DNA from: Palaemon carinicauda | Lineage: Eukaryota > Arthropoda > Malacostraca > Decapoda > Palaemonidae | Length of the DNA: 64,000 nucleotides | Direction of reading: 5' to 3' | NCBI RefSeq assembly: GCF_036898095.1 | Contig: NC_090765.1 | Span: forward strand, 35,315,829-35,379,828 | Shown here: positions 1 through 62,879 of the stretch, in pieces | How the letters are laid out: each line of letters opens with the position of its first letter | How positions within the stretch are numbered: position 1 is the stretch's first letter | Program-made: the position numbers and the translations under genes | Notes under the pieces: generated by a model | The model's input: the letters and a program-made list of their open reading frames with translations, nothing else | What the model was told of the DNA's origin: nothing | The model's database searches: none

Positions 1-150
1 TTACATCATATTTATTCTTATTCCTAATTAATCATTTTCTTGAACAACATCAAGGGTGTTTACTTATCAATTTAGATTTGGAAACTAAGACTTAATATTA
101 ATGTTGAATACCTTAGCTCACTTGAAGTATATTTTGGCAACAACACTTTT

Positions 151-151
<1 letters not shown>

Positions 152-200
<49 letters not shown>
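152..200. repeat. Poly-T run
   Basis: Nearly 50 consecutive T residues. It could be the A-tail of an antisense retroelement, but no element body is recognisable next to it. Confidence 0.8.
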
Positions 201-201
<1 letters not shown>

Positions 202-643
202 ACCACTGTGAATATTCTCTATCTCTAGTTATTTAACTAATAATTTCTTGCCCTCCACTACATGAAGGTTAGAGTAAATTTCAGAGTAAGGTTATTTGTG
301 AATTCATTATGAGTGTTGTTTTGATTAAACTTTTACCATGAAATTTCTATTATGATAAAACTGTCCCCACGTCGAGCCATACATATTCAAATTATGGGCG
401 TGATCAAACTTGGGTTTTTATAAATATGAATAAAAGAAGCTATTTTGCATCGTAAAACTTCCATGTTTTGGGCCCAAATTAGATTAGTTATAGCTGTTAT
501 GTATTATTTATCTATCATCATTGTCTTTATTTTTTTTTATTTAATTGTGCTTTTCTCTTATGGTAAATTCATTCTGATAAAACAGTCAGTAAGTCTGACA
601 TCTATGATAATGTATGCAGTTTAGAATAATAGAAATTTTATTT

Positions 644-1010
644 GTAAGGCTTGTGGTAGCTGATGTGGTAATGCCCCTGTCTGGTAAACACCAGACAGCG
701 GTTCGAGTCTCGCTCCAACTCATAAGTTCCATTGGTCGCTGCAACCTCATCATCCTTGTGAGCTAAGGATGGTATTTTTGGGGGAGCTTATAGGCCTATC
801 TGCTGAGTCGTTAGCAACCATTGTTTTGCCCTCCTTGATCCAAGCTTGATTGGAGAGGGTGCTTGGACGCTGATCATATGTATATATGGTCAGTCTCTAG
901 GTCATTGCCCTGCTCAGGGTTAAAAGAATATCTTTTAACCCTGGCCCTGTTGGCTAGGGCAATGTCACTGTCCCTTGCCGTAGCCATTTATGGGGCCTTC
1001 AAACCTTTAG
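644..1010 (+). mobile_element. tRNA-derived SINE
   Basis: The 5' part has an RNA polymerase III A box (TAGCTGATGTGG, from 657) and B box (GTTCGAGTC, 701-709) with tRNA-like spacing and a tRNA-like anticodon-arm hairpin. The non-tRNA body follows (gcttgatt...ggagagggtgctt...gatcatatgtatatatggtc). I recall this body as a very common decapod repeat. The acceptor-stem ends do not pair as in a functional tRNA, so it is a SINE and not a tRNA gene. The 3' end is approximate. Confidence 0.7.
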
Positions 1011-1391
1011 ATACTAATGAAGCTGAATTACGCAAGACTCATTTTTCTTTTACTTCGTCGTAATATTTATCGGATGATGTTAATACTTCCTGGTATGTAT
1101 AGGCACATGTATTTAGTTTACAAGAAAATGTATGATTTTGCTATGTTTATAGGAATCGTAAGGAAAGACAAATTAAGCAATGATTTACAATATTTCGTTA
1201 ATTTCCGGATTTCATGAATCGTTAAATTCATAATCTACTAAAAACTATTTTCACGCAACGAGACATTTCATTACATTTTCATAAGTTATTCTCTTTCGTA
1301 TAAAGATTGTAGAATAAATAAAAAGCTCCTTACTAATGACATTCCATCAGAAATTTTCAGTTATAATCATAGAGTCTTTCCCTCATATTAG

Positions 1392-1394
<3 letters not shown>

Positions 1395-1447
<53 letters not shown>
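1395..1447. repeat. (TA)n microsatellite
   Basis: About 26 uninterrupted TA units. Confidence 0.95.
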
Positions 1448-1450
<3 letters not shown>

Positions 1451-1878
1451 TTGTTTTTTTTATCTAAACATCACCAGTTACCTGATATATCCCTCCCAAC
1501 CCGTGTACCGAGATGGATCCGTACTCTGCATATCAGGTTGGTCTTGAGTAGATAGTGTTACTGAAGTCTCCTCAAAACAACTCGCTTTGATGCACTTTAC
1601 TTGCATATCAAAACATCATTATCCAACACACCTATGAATTGATGTATAATATTGGCTCCTAAATTTCAAGGCCGATTAGTTACCTCTTTGAAATGTCACC
1701 TGATGCTTCATTGTTAAGAGAACAGGATCCAAGAAAGAGAGGCATACCGGGAGGGGTGGGGGGGGGGGGTCGTCATGAGAGATTTTGCTGAGTTGTGGAA
1801 GTTAACCTAAGGAAAAAGGGGAGAGTCTTTAATCCGGTATTATGTGAGTAAGACATGCTTCTCTCCCTCCTCAAACAT

Positions 1879-1880
<2 letters not shown>

Positions 1881-1960
<80 letters not shown>
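1881..1960. repeat. (GA)n microsatellite
   Basis: Forty perfect GA units. Reading frames through it (Arg-Glu or Ser-Leu repeats) are artefacts. Confidence 0.97.
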
Positions 1961-1962
<2 letters not shown>

Positions 1963-2828
1963 AATGAGGGGGAGAGGGGATTTGGATGTACGTTCGCTTT
2001 CTGGGTTGCATTTACTCGTAAGCTTTTGAAGGTGGCGCCTGGATTTGAAGCTCCTGCTTCCTCATCTTGTACTCGTTCGGTGTCTTTTGGCTTAGTTTAT
2101 TTGCTCATAGTGATAAAGCGATAGATATGAAAACCTTTAGTGTTTTATTTTGTTTATTCTTGTCCCTCTCAAAAAACATCTACACCAACAGAAAATATAT
2201 ATTGCCAAAGAAGTTTTCAAATTGAGTACCATTCATATCTAAGGAAAATGTACTTGTTTTTTTTTCGATTGTGATATAGTGTGAGAAGTGCATATTAAAG
2301 AGAATTGATTTATAAACTGAAGATTTGCAGCATTCGGATACCTGTTGATACGCTTTTTGAGTGACTTTTATCTTTTGACTACAATACCTCCATTGCAATT
2401 GTCATTTCCTCAAGCATTGGAGACAGACATTGCACTGTGATGTAAAAGTGCATAAGGAAATTTCAAGTTCATTTTGGAAAACATTTGATTAAATAGGGAT
2501 TTTATAGTTAAGTGGTTTAGTCCATTGATTATATCTAATTCGAGTGTAACGCCGTGAATATCAAACTACAAGCTTATTACAATTATTATCTGCTGATATT
2601 TAGAGATAGAGATATACTTTGTTATTAATCCCATGATCTGTAAGAACTTTGCAAATAAAAGTATACCTGTAGGGCAAACGCGGTGCATATTAATGTTAGT
2701 CTTTACTGCTTGCTGATTCGATCATTACGAAACAAATGTTGTTATATTAATATTCTTAAAAATATGTATAATGAGTGAGTGCTTGCATATACTCCATGAT
2801 ATGCACTTTCCCCTTCCAGTGTCATTTA

Positions 2829-2834
<6 letters not shown>

Positions 2835-2918
<84 letters not shown>
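2835..2918. repeat. (TA)n microsatellite with central ACTG interruption
   Basis: Two TA arrays meet at tatactgtata near 2877. The structure is close to palindromic and can fold on itself. Confidence 0.95.
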
Positions 2919-2926
<8 letters not shown>

Positions 2927-3543
2927 TGTAATTCAATGACTTTTCGCCCAAGTAACGCTTGTGATTCAGTTGTTGCCAAAACTTGTGGATCTTAATTGAT
3001 GCCATTGTCTTCAGTCGTGAATTGTGCGCATACCTGGATTACAATTTACTGTCTTAAATAAGGGGTTTGATCTTATTATCGTTAGATTTTATGGAAAGTT
3101 TATCTTGATGAAATTGGTGTATTTTGAAAACGCAACAACATTAACGCAGTATCGAAGCTTAAATTATTTTGGTGAGATTTTGTTAAATAAGAAAAATGTC
3201 TACCATAATCGCATATATTGTTACTTCGATTTGTAATTAAGATAGATGAGTGGTTGAAAACCCGTAAATGTTGAATACAGGAAGACCGAGGAAGAATAAT
3301 TTAGTCTTTGATAAAGCTTCCAATTAAAAGAATATTTGAATTTTGAAATAATAATCCACAAACGATGGTCAGAATAATTTCCAGTAGCGTTTTAGGAAAA
3401 CATATTTCTGATTAGAGTCTGGTGTTTTGCAGTTTATTTATCTAATGCTTTTATCGAATGTCAATATAAGTCATATATGTTCTTATTTACATCAAATGTA
3501 GCTATAACTCTATTTAAACACATCTTGGTCGTGCCTTTAAAAG

Positions 3544-3546
<3 letters not shown>

Positions 3547-3627
<81 letters not shown>
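3547..3627. repeat. (TA)n microsatellite
   Basis: About 40 TA units following GAGAGA. Confidence 0.95.
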
Positions 3628-3633
<6 letters not shown>

Positions 3634-4587
3634 TCTTTATCTGACAAGCAAAATTTACTTGCATTCACATTTATATAACTTAGTGGATATCCATTTGGGA
3701 CTTAAGTATTATTTCTTATAGTTAATTAATTAATATATCGAATTAGTTGGCTTACGACAATGAAAAATAATTGGCAGTCGTAGTTTCGTACCTTCCTTTT
3801 ACACAATCATAACTGTACATTGACGTGCAAAGAAAGCAAGTTCTAACTTCCACGTGATTACGGCGAAGAAGAAGAAAGAAGAGCAACTCGGGAAGAGTAG
3901 GAGGGGGGTCCATTTGTTTCTTTATAGTTCTACGGCTTCCTCCCTACTTGCCTTTCCTGATGTATGACTTGTGTAGATTAACTGCAATGCCTAGATACTG
4001 TACGCCGATGTGGAACAACTTTTCCCAGTAAGAAATGATTAACTTGTTATGTAACAGTATTGCTGACGCGAGTTCCATTAATTGCGCGTTTGGCACTGAA
4101 GAATTAAAAAACTTACTCGTCTTGCCTTGTTCGATTAGCTGTGTTATTTCAGGGTTGATATTTTCTAAGTCGTATATTTACTTATCTTGTAGGCTTATAT
4201 CACCATTAAGTGAAATTGATAATAGTTATTCTAATTAATATTATTTGCTGAATATATTTAGTTCACAGTATTTATAGTATAAGGTAAACTGTTAGCAAGC
4301 GCTATTTTGTCTTATGATAAACACGGTATAGAGAAGATCTATCTAGGCATACTTGTAAACCAAACAGTAAACACTGAATAATAGATAATACTTTTACGGG
4401 TAATAATGTTATAGTCCAGACAGTTTTCCCCTTTGTAGTTGTTATTAAAATATCATTAATACATCATATGATAACGTGACAGATATCTGGTGTTGTTTTC
4501 CAGGTTCACGAACCATTAAAAAAAGTTAAAAAAAATGTGTACAAAAATCTGATATGAAACTGATAACTGTTCACTGAGAAATTAAAC

Positions 4588-4800
4588 GTCTTCGAACGGT
4601 TCATGGAACCCGGTTGTCGATTTGCTTGTCAAACGGTTCGAATAGGTGTAGTCAATCACAAATGCATAAGATTTGTGAACAATGAAACCCCGCCTTCAAT
4701 AGTCTTCGAGAAGAGATTTTCTTCGAACCGTCCGACAACCAAATTCCCAGTTCACACCTTCGAACACTTGTCTGTCGAACCGTTCGACCGTATAAACACG
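4588..4800. repeat. TTCGAA-rich inverted-repeat segment, candidate MITE
   Basis: The word TTCGAAC/GTTCGAA, or close variants, occurs at least six times on both strands here. The outer parts resemble each other in inverted orientation (tcgaacggttc at 4593 and gaaccgttcga at about 4775). CpG is enriched compared with the flanks. Exact ends and a target duplication could not be defined. Confidence 0.4.
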
Positions 4801-6076
4801 CCCAGATTTCGATATCTTGGTCGACTGCGTTGGGTCGTAGCTAGTATAGAGAATGGCTGGGGGGAGTTATTTCAGCCCCTTTTTGCCAGAGTATTGGAGA
4901 TACATTAAAATTTTATTAGCCTCAGTGTTATCACAATGTCATGTGCTAAATGTGTTTCAAATACCATTGCCAGATTGTAATGGATTTGATCTTGTATTTT
5001 CTACTTCTGATGTTTATTTTTAAGAGATCTTCCGAGTTCAGTCATTGGTCGTAAAGTTTTTTTTTTTTCTTTTTTTTCAGGACTTTGTCAAGTCACTCGA
5101 GGTAGTACATCACATCACAGATTTATATTGTAATTACATGTAAAGCTCTTTCAGTTTATCAGGACATTAGAAATATATTTACTCTGTGTAATCATCTCGT
5201 GATATTCTGACCTTTTAAATGTAAGGTTAGTTCTGTCACAGTACTTATGCAACATGCTCATTTTATTTAAGAAGAAAAAAAATTAAGGGGTCCAAATCTC
5301 ACTTTTCTCAAGGATTTATGATTTAAGCAGTTGTCTGCCATCATGCCAGGGAATGGATGATCATATTCCCATATAGTTCCCACTACTACCATGATGATTA
5401 GACTAAAACCTTTGCCATTCTAATCCAGAGAAATTGCTTATTTTTCATACATGACTTGACATCCAGAATCAAACCTTATTATGCTGACACTGTCAAAGTA
5501 TTGACTATAATTACGTTTACCTTTATTAACAATTAGGACGTACATACCTTTCATAGCTATTAATTCCTTTAACATTTCTTATATCTTGAGATAATTTAGG
5601 CATTGGGGTTTTCCTGTAGTTGACCTTTACATGATCTTCATCCAAAATGAAATTATCAAAATCTATACTCCCTTTTGAATTTTCAAACAAATTTCTTACT
5701 TTCCTATCTGGAATGTTACCAAATTACTCTTAACACAATAAGAATTTTACAATAATGTAATCAATAAGTTATACAATAATCTAACATTCAAAATTCATCT
5801 ATAAATGTCAAATGTAGCGTGCATTGATATGGCACACCAGGCCAATCTTGGACTTGCAAGCCTTCCCACATGTCTAGTCAAATGAGGATTCATGTGTGGG
5901 GACTTCTATACAGGTGTTACTTCTGCCATTTTAAGGCGAGGTGTGTCGTACAATCCTGCTCTAGGGCATTGACTGTGTTAACATTCATTTTCCAGACCAT
6001 ATGGTTGCTAGCAAGGATTTCCATGTTAGCTAGTGAAATTTTGCATTTCTTTAAGGTTTACTTAGCTTGGTTTGTG

Positions 6077-6216
6077 TATCTTTCTTTAAGGTTGCAAAAT
6101 CTCTGATGTTCACTTATTAGTTTTTGTATCTTTCTTTAAGGTTGCAAAAACTCTGATGTTCACTTATTAGTTTATCTTTCTTTAAGGTTGCAAAATCTTT
6201 GATGTTCACTTATTAC
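6077..6216 (+). repeat. Three-copy tandem repeat, 46-50 bp unit
   Basis: The unit starts tatctttctttaaggttgc and continues through gatgttcacttatta. Copies start at about 6077, 6127 and 6173, with a few substitutions and indels between them. No function is apparent. Confidence 0.9.
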
Positions 6217-7068
6217 TGGTCTGTATAAAATTTTACTTTCGGTCGATGAATCAGATACACATCAGTTTCTGTCTGGTTGTATGTTATCAAATTTCAAGTT
6301 AGTGTGCTATGGTGGGGTATGATGATGTTATTTTGTCATATTTTTTAGAGCACTCTAAAAAATTTGTAATCATGCAAGAGATGGTATTGGATTATTCAAT
6401 AAAACATTAATTTGTAACAGACGTGAAACCCAAAAAGTATTTTATGATTTTAAATTCTTAAGAATATCAAAATACTATCACCATATATGCATATAGAATA
6501 TTCATTAAATATTTTGTGATACTTTACAATTTAATTTTCTTATTGAATATTCAGAAAAAATTAAGTATTTATGAACATTTGTTTTATTAAAAAAATTACA
6601 ATGCTAAATGCATCCCAGAAGAATGTAGTACTGTATATTGTAAACAGTAAAGTAATTATAATTACCTGTAATTAAAGGTAAAAACCCCAAAATTACCCCA
6701 TTGGTAAAAATAAGTCAGATTGATATACGACATTAAGTGATGAATGATCCCACCAAAGAACTCCCCATTAAATGTGTAAATTACATGGTACATTCATGTA
6801 AATGCCAAGTAGCATAAGCAGAAAGGATATATCAATAGAACAAGTTACTGGTATCATCTTCCTCTTTCATTATTTATCTTGCTTTTGTCATGCAATTATC
6901 AATTCACAAAAATGTATTGCATAAGTTACTTGTGTACCAATTGATGAAAATTTGTTCATACAATCAGTGTATTCTCCCTGATATTTTATTGTAAATCTTA
7001 TTGAAAACTATTTTATTATCACAACTGAGCTTTGGTGCATGTTATCACTAAGTTTCTTATTGTTTCAG

Positions 7069-7133
7069 GCATATAAAGTAATAAATTATTCATACCTTAT
7101 GATCCTTACAAAGGACCAGATTATCATTCCCAA
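7069..7133 (+). other. Lrrk: 5' UTR part of the first coding exon of Lrrk, with splice acceptor
   Basis: A pyrimidine-rich acceptor (tattgtttcag) ends at 7068, so at least one upstream non-coding exon probably exists. In the Lrrk frame a TAA stop lies at 7074-7076, and no in-frame ATG occurs between it and 7134. This fixes 7134 as the first usable start if the acceptor is used. The upstream exon and promoter could not be placed. Confidence 0.6.
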
Positions 7134-58733
<51,600 letters not shown>

Positions 58734-59594
58734 GTAAGTGTTATAGTTAATGATAATAAAATTCTATGTGATACAAAATATACTTAAGTATCTATTGTTT
58801 GCTAATAGACTCTCAAATAGGAAGCTTTTTGAAGGTTTAGAATATTTAATAATGAGGACTGATGTTATCAGAGAAAGCTTTCAGTCCAATTGGTGTTTTA
58901 GTACCATATTCCATTGGTAATTTAGGTAAAGTTATTTATTAATCAAATATATAAAACATTATCTGTCTATGTAAACACATTTCTGGAACCTAAATACATC
59001 AGATATAGCATAAGAAAATTATTGAGTGACTAAATTCTGGACATTTAAGTAGTGATACTTGGTGGAAATACATTTGTTGGAAATTACCATTCTATTAATC
59101 ATAGATATCGAAAGTTATCTTACTTGAAATATGTTGCGGGAATATTTTTTTCTCTTTCCTTTTTTGTATCTTGTTTTTGTGACGTTCAATATGTAGTGCT
59201 TACTTTAAGTGATTTTTACATACCAATACTTTTCACTTCCTTATAAGAAATGAGGAATCAAATTAGAAAGCAGTATCGACTGGAGATTAGATTAAAGTGA
59301 ACTTTTGTTCTTTTACTAGTAGCATGCATTCATTTAAACTCAATTGCTTCAAAATACTAGCGCAAATTACTGTAACATTGCTTATAAATTATAAATTTTT
59401 AGGAGACATTTTATGCAAGTAAGTAGCAGGTTTGCCTACACATACATTGAATAGCCTGACATTCTCCTCATGTTCTACTCTTTCCTCATGCATCTAACAA
59501 TACTAAGCATACTACAACTTAGACTTGGATTCAAGTTGAAGCCGTTAAAATAGTTTAGTGACTATTTGTCCACATTGTAATGGTAGAAGAGACC
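58734..59594. other. Start of Lrrk intron 30, nothing recognised
   Basis: AT-rich intron DNA before the repeats and the LINE. No exon with a phase-2 acceptor encoding kinase-domain sequence was seen. Confidence 0.5.
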
Positions 59595-59735
59595 TAACCT
59601 ATTGTAGGTAGCACTTCTAGAAGAAGGACACTACAAAATAAATCCAATGCTCTCTTGTCTTGGATAGTGACATTAGCCTCTGTACCATGCCTATTCACTG
59701 TCTTTGGTTAGTTTGTCAACAACCTTGTAAAATCT
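59595..59735 (-). repeat. Dispersed repeat family A, copy 2 (short)
   Basis: The reverse complement matches 15340-15460: gcatggtacagaggct and tagtgtccttcttctagaag correspond to catggtacagaggct and gagtgtccgtctcctaagag. The copy is truncated and diverged. Confidence 0.75.
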
Positions 59736-59931
59736 CAGGCTCTTTAACAGCGCTGTTGCAGAAGAGGGTAATGAGGGAAGTATTTTTTCTGTTTGAAGGA
59801 TTGTATAATTGTCTTCTTTGAGTGTCGAAAGATTCTGGAGAATGGAAGCCAGTTCTTGATGTTCCATTCAAACAAATTTTCTAATGGCATCTCTGGTATC
59901 AGTGCTGTCAGTTATATAACAAGGAGATTGG

Positions 59932-62619
59932 ATGTTCTCATTAGATATAACAGAGGTTAGGTTGGGTAGGGAATGTTGGGCGTTTGTCAGTGCGTATGGG
60001 CCAGGTAGTGAGAAAAGTGAAGAAGAGCGGAATGAGTTCTGGAATGAATTAACTAGGTGTGTAGAAGGACTGGGTAGAAGGAATTATGTAGTTGTTATGG
60101 GTGACTTAAATGCTAGAGTGGGTGCTGGAGAGGTAGAAGGTGTCATTGGGAAATATGGCGTACCAGGTGAAAATGAGAGTGGTGAGAGACTGGTAGATAT
60201 GTGTGTTGAACAAGAGATGGTAATAAGTGCTAGCTTTTTTAAAAAGAAAGATAAAAATAAGTATACATGGGTAAGAGTGGCAAATGGAAGAGTAGTAGAA
60301 AGGGCATTAATGGATTATGTGTTGATAACTAAAAGAATGTTTGGAAGATTGAAAGACGTGCACGTGTTTAGGGGTATGGCTAACGGTATGTCTGATCATT
60401 TTTTGGTGGAAGGAAAATTAGTTGTAGCAAAAGAGTGGGGGAATAGAGTAGGTGGATGTAAAAGGGAGCTAGTGAGGGTTGAAGAGCTAATAAAACCGGG
60501 GGTAAAAAGTAAATATCAGGAAAGGTTGAAAATGGCATATGACGAGGTGAGAGTAAGAGAAACTGGTAATTTAGAGGAGGAGTGGAAGTTAGCAAAAGAA
60601 AATTTTGTTGGGATTGCAAGTGATGTATGTGGCAAGAAGGTTGTTGGAGGCAGTATGAGGAAGGGCAGTGAATGGTGGAATGAAGGAGTGAAGGTAAAAG
60701 TGGAAGAGAAAAAGAGGGCTTTTGAAGAATGGCTGCAGAGTAATAGTATAGAGAAGTATGAAAAATATAGAGAGCAAAAGGTGGAAGTAAAGCGCAAGGT
60801 ACGTGAGGCAAAGAGGGCAGCTGACCTGAGGTGGGGTCAGGGACTGGGTCAGTCATATGAAGAGAATAAGAAGAAGTTTTGGAAAGAAGTGAAGAGAGTA
60901 AGGAAGGCCGGCGCAAGAATTGAAGAGACAGTGAAAGATGGAAATGGAAGGTTGTTAAAAGGAGAGGAGGCAAGGAAAAGGTGGGCAGAATATTTTGAAA
61001 GTTTGCTGAATGTTGAGGATGATAGGGAGGCAGATATAATTGCGGTTCCAGGTGTTGAGGTGCCAGTGATGGGAGATGAGAATGAGAGAGAGATTACAAT
61101 GGAGGAAGTGAGGAGAGCACTAGATGAAACGAGAGTAGGAAAAGCATCGGGTATGGATGGTGTGAAAGCTGAGATGTTGAAGGAAGGGGGTGTGACTGTA
61201 CTTGAATGGTTGGTGAGATTGTTTAATGTGTGTTTTGTGTTGTCAATGGTACCAGTAGATTGGGTCTGTGCATGTATTGTACCACAATATAAGGGTAAGG
61301 GAGATGTGCATGAGTGTTGTAATTCAAGAGGTATTAGTTTGTTGAGTGTAGTTGGAAAAGTGTATGGTAGAATACTGATTAATAGGATTAAGGATAAAAC
61401 AGAGAATGCAATTTTGGAAGTACAGGGTGGTTTTAGAAGAGGTAGGGGTTGTATGAATCAGATTTTTACAGTTAGGCAGATATGCGAGAAATATTTAGCA
61501 AAAGGTAAGGAGGTGTATGTTGCGTTTATGGATCTGGAGAAAGCATATGATAGAGTTGATAGGGAAGCAATGTGGAATGTGATGAGGTTATATGGAGTTG
61601 GTGGAAGGTTGTTGCAAGCAGTGAAAAGTTTCTACACAGGTAGTAAAGCATGTGTTAGAATAGGAAATGAGGTGAGCGATTGGTTCCCGGTGAGAGTGGG
61701 GCTGAGACAGGGATGTGTGATGTCGCCGTGGTTGTTTAACTTGTATGTTGATGGAGTGGTGAGAGAGGTGAATGCTAGAGTGCTTGGACGAGGATTAAAA
61801 CTGGTAGGCGAGAATGATCATGAATGGGAGGTAAATCAGTTGTTGTTTGCGGATGATACTGTACTGGTAGCAGACACAGAAGAGAAGCTTGACCGACTAG
61901 TGACAGAATTTGGAAGGGTGTGTGAGAGAAGGAAGTTGAGAGTTAATGTGGGTAAGAGTAAGGTTATGAGATGTACGAGAAGGGAAGGTGGTGCAAGGTT
62001 GAATGTCATGTTGAATGGAGAGTTACTCGAGGAGGTAGATCAGTTTAAGTACTTGGGGTCTGTTGTTGCAGCAAATGGTGGAGTGGAAGCAGATGTACGT
62101 CAGAGAGTGAATGAAGGTTGCAAAGTGTTGGGGGCAGTTAAGGGAGTAGTAAAAAATAGAGGATTGGGCATGAATGTAAAGAGAGTTCTGTATGAGAAAG
62201 TGATTGTACCAACTGTGATGTATGGATCGGAGTTGTGGGGAATGAAAGTGATGGAGAGACAGAAATTGAATGTGTTTGAAATGAAGTGTCTAAGGAGTAT
62301 GGCTGGTGTATCTCGAGTAGATAGGGTTAGGAACGAAGTGGTGAGGGTGAGAACGGGTGTAAGAAATGAGTTAGCGGCTAGAGTGGATATGAATGTGTTG
62401 AGGTGGTTTGGCCATGTTGAGAGAATGGAAAATGGCTGTCTTCTAAAAAAGGTGATGAATGCAAGAGTTGATGGGAGAAGTACAAGAGGAAGGCCAAGGT
62501 TTGGGTGGATGGATGGTGTGAAGAAAGCTCTGGGTGATAGGAGGATAGATGTGAGAGAGGCAAGAGAGCGTGCTAGAAATAGGAATGAATGGCGAGCGAT
62601 TGTGACGCAGTTCCGGTAG
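59932..62619 (+). CDS. LINE endonuclease / reverse transcriptase polyprotein, 5'-truncated but uninterrupted
   Basis: The frame is 895 codons. The partial endonuclease domain has VVMGDLNARVGAG (about residue 54), ALMDYVLI and MSDHFLVEG. A charged linker follows, then the reverse transcriptase: VPQYKGKGDVHE, RGISLLSVVGKVYGRILINR, FMDLEKAYDRVDR (about 530-543), GLRQGCVMSPWLFNLYVDG and LLFADDTVLVAD (FADD at 639-642). The C-terminal segment has YLGSVV, YGSELWG and LRWFGHVERM. All metal-binding aspartates of the reverse transcriptase are present. The N-terminal endonuclease half normally preceding VSAYGP is missing, so the start ATG is probably not native. Layout fits an RTE/Jockey-type non-LTR element. 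Confidence 0.92.
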   Translation: MFSLDITEVRLGRECWAFVSAYGPGSEKSEEERNEFWNELTRCVEGLGRRNYVVVMGDLNARVGAGEVEGVIGKYGVPGENESGERLVDMCVEQEMVISASFFKKKDKNKYTWVRVANGRVVERALMDYVLITKRMFGRLKDVHVFRGMANGMSDHFLVEGKLVVAKEWGNRVGGCKRELVRVEELIKPGVKSKYQERLKMAYDEVRVRETGNLEEEWKLAKENFVGIASDVCGKKVVGGSMRKGSEWWNEGVKVKVEEKKRAFEEWLQSNSIEKYEKYREQKVEVKRKVREAKRAADLRWGQGLGQSYEENKKKFWKEVKRVRKAGARIEETVKDGNGRLLKGEEARKRWAEYFESLLNVEDDREADIIAVPGVEVPVMGDENEREITMEEVRRALDETRVGKASGMDGVKAEMLKEGGVTVLEWLVRLFNVCFVLSMVPVDWVCACIVPQYKGKGDVHECCNSRGISLLSVVGKVYGRILINRIKDKTENAILEVQGGFRRGRGCMNQIFTVRQICEKYLAKGKEVYVAFMDLEKAYDRVDREAMWNVMRLYGVGGRLLQAVKSFYTGSKACVRIGNEVSDWFPVRVGLRQGCVMSPWLFNLYVDGVVREVNARVLGRGLKLVGENDHEWEVNQLLFADDTVLVADTEEKLDRLVTEFGRVCERRKLRVNVGKSKVMRCTRREGGARLNVMLNGELLEEVDQFKYLGSVVAANGGVEADVRQRVNEGCKVLGAVKGVVKNRGLGMNVKRVLYEKVIVPTVMYGSELWGMKVMERQKLNVFEMKCLRSMAGVSRVDRVRNEVVRVRTGVRNELAARVDMNVLRWFGHVERMENGCLLKKVMNARVDGRSTRGRPRFGWMDGVKKALGDRRIDVREARERARNRNEWRAIVTQFR

Positions 62620-62873
62620 GCCCTGCTGCTTCCTCCGGTGCCTTAGATGACCGCGGAGGTAGCAGCAGTAGGGGACTCGGCAGTATGAAGCTTCATCTGT
62701 GGTGGAAATGTGGGAGGTTGGGCTGTGGCACCCTAGCAGTACCAGCTGAACTCGGCTGAGTCCCTGGTTAGGCTGGAGGAACGTAGAGAGTAGAGGTCCC
62801 CTTTTTGTTTTGTTTCTTGTTGTTGTCGGCTACCCCCCAAAATTGGGGGAAGGGCCTTTGGTATATGTATGAT
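59932..62873 (+). mobile_element. 5'-truncated LINE insertion, body plus 3' UTR
   Basis: The reading frame is followed by a 250-base 3' UTR with a hairpin near its end (ccccccaaaattggggg, 62833-62849) and ends around tggtatatgtatgatg. The left edge is only approximate; homology to LINE protein begins within the first codons of the frame. It lies in Lrrk intron 30, same orientation as the gene. Confidence 0.85.
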
Positions 62874-62879
62874 GTTATT

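Larger units (their letters stand above)
1..7068. other. 5' flank or upstream intron of Lrrk without coding genes
   Basis: This region holds a poly-T run, a tRNA-derived SINE, five long microsatellites, a palindrome-rich segment at 4.6 kb and a short tandem repeat at 6.1 kb. No reading frame resembles a protein. Because the first coding exon has an upstream acceptor, a non-coding exon of Lrrk probably lies here or further left; I could not locate it. Confidence 0.6.

Noticed and set aside
647..725. tRNA gene
   Set aside because: A and B boxes are present, but the acceptor ends do not pair, and the sequence continues into a SINE body.
1844..2124. Reading frames of Arg-Glu or Ser-Leu repeats (also at 16, 17.6, 43-44, 51.4 and 52.3 kb)
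   Set aside because: They are translations of (GA)n or (TC)n microsatellites and have no other protein character.
2725..2995. Tyr-Ile repeat frames (also 3.5 and 20 kb)
   Set aside because: They are translations of (TA)n microsatellites.
60380..60973. 197-residue frame antisense to the LINE
   Set aside because: It is a Leu/Ser/Pro-rich mirror of the purine-rich LINE coding strand, with no independent evidence.
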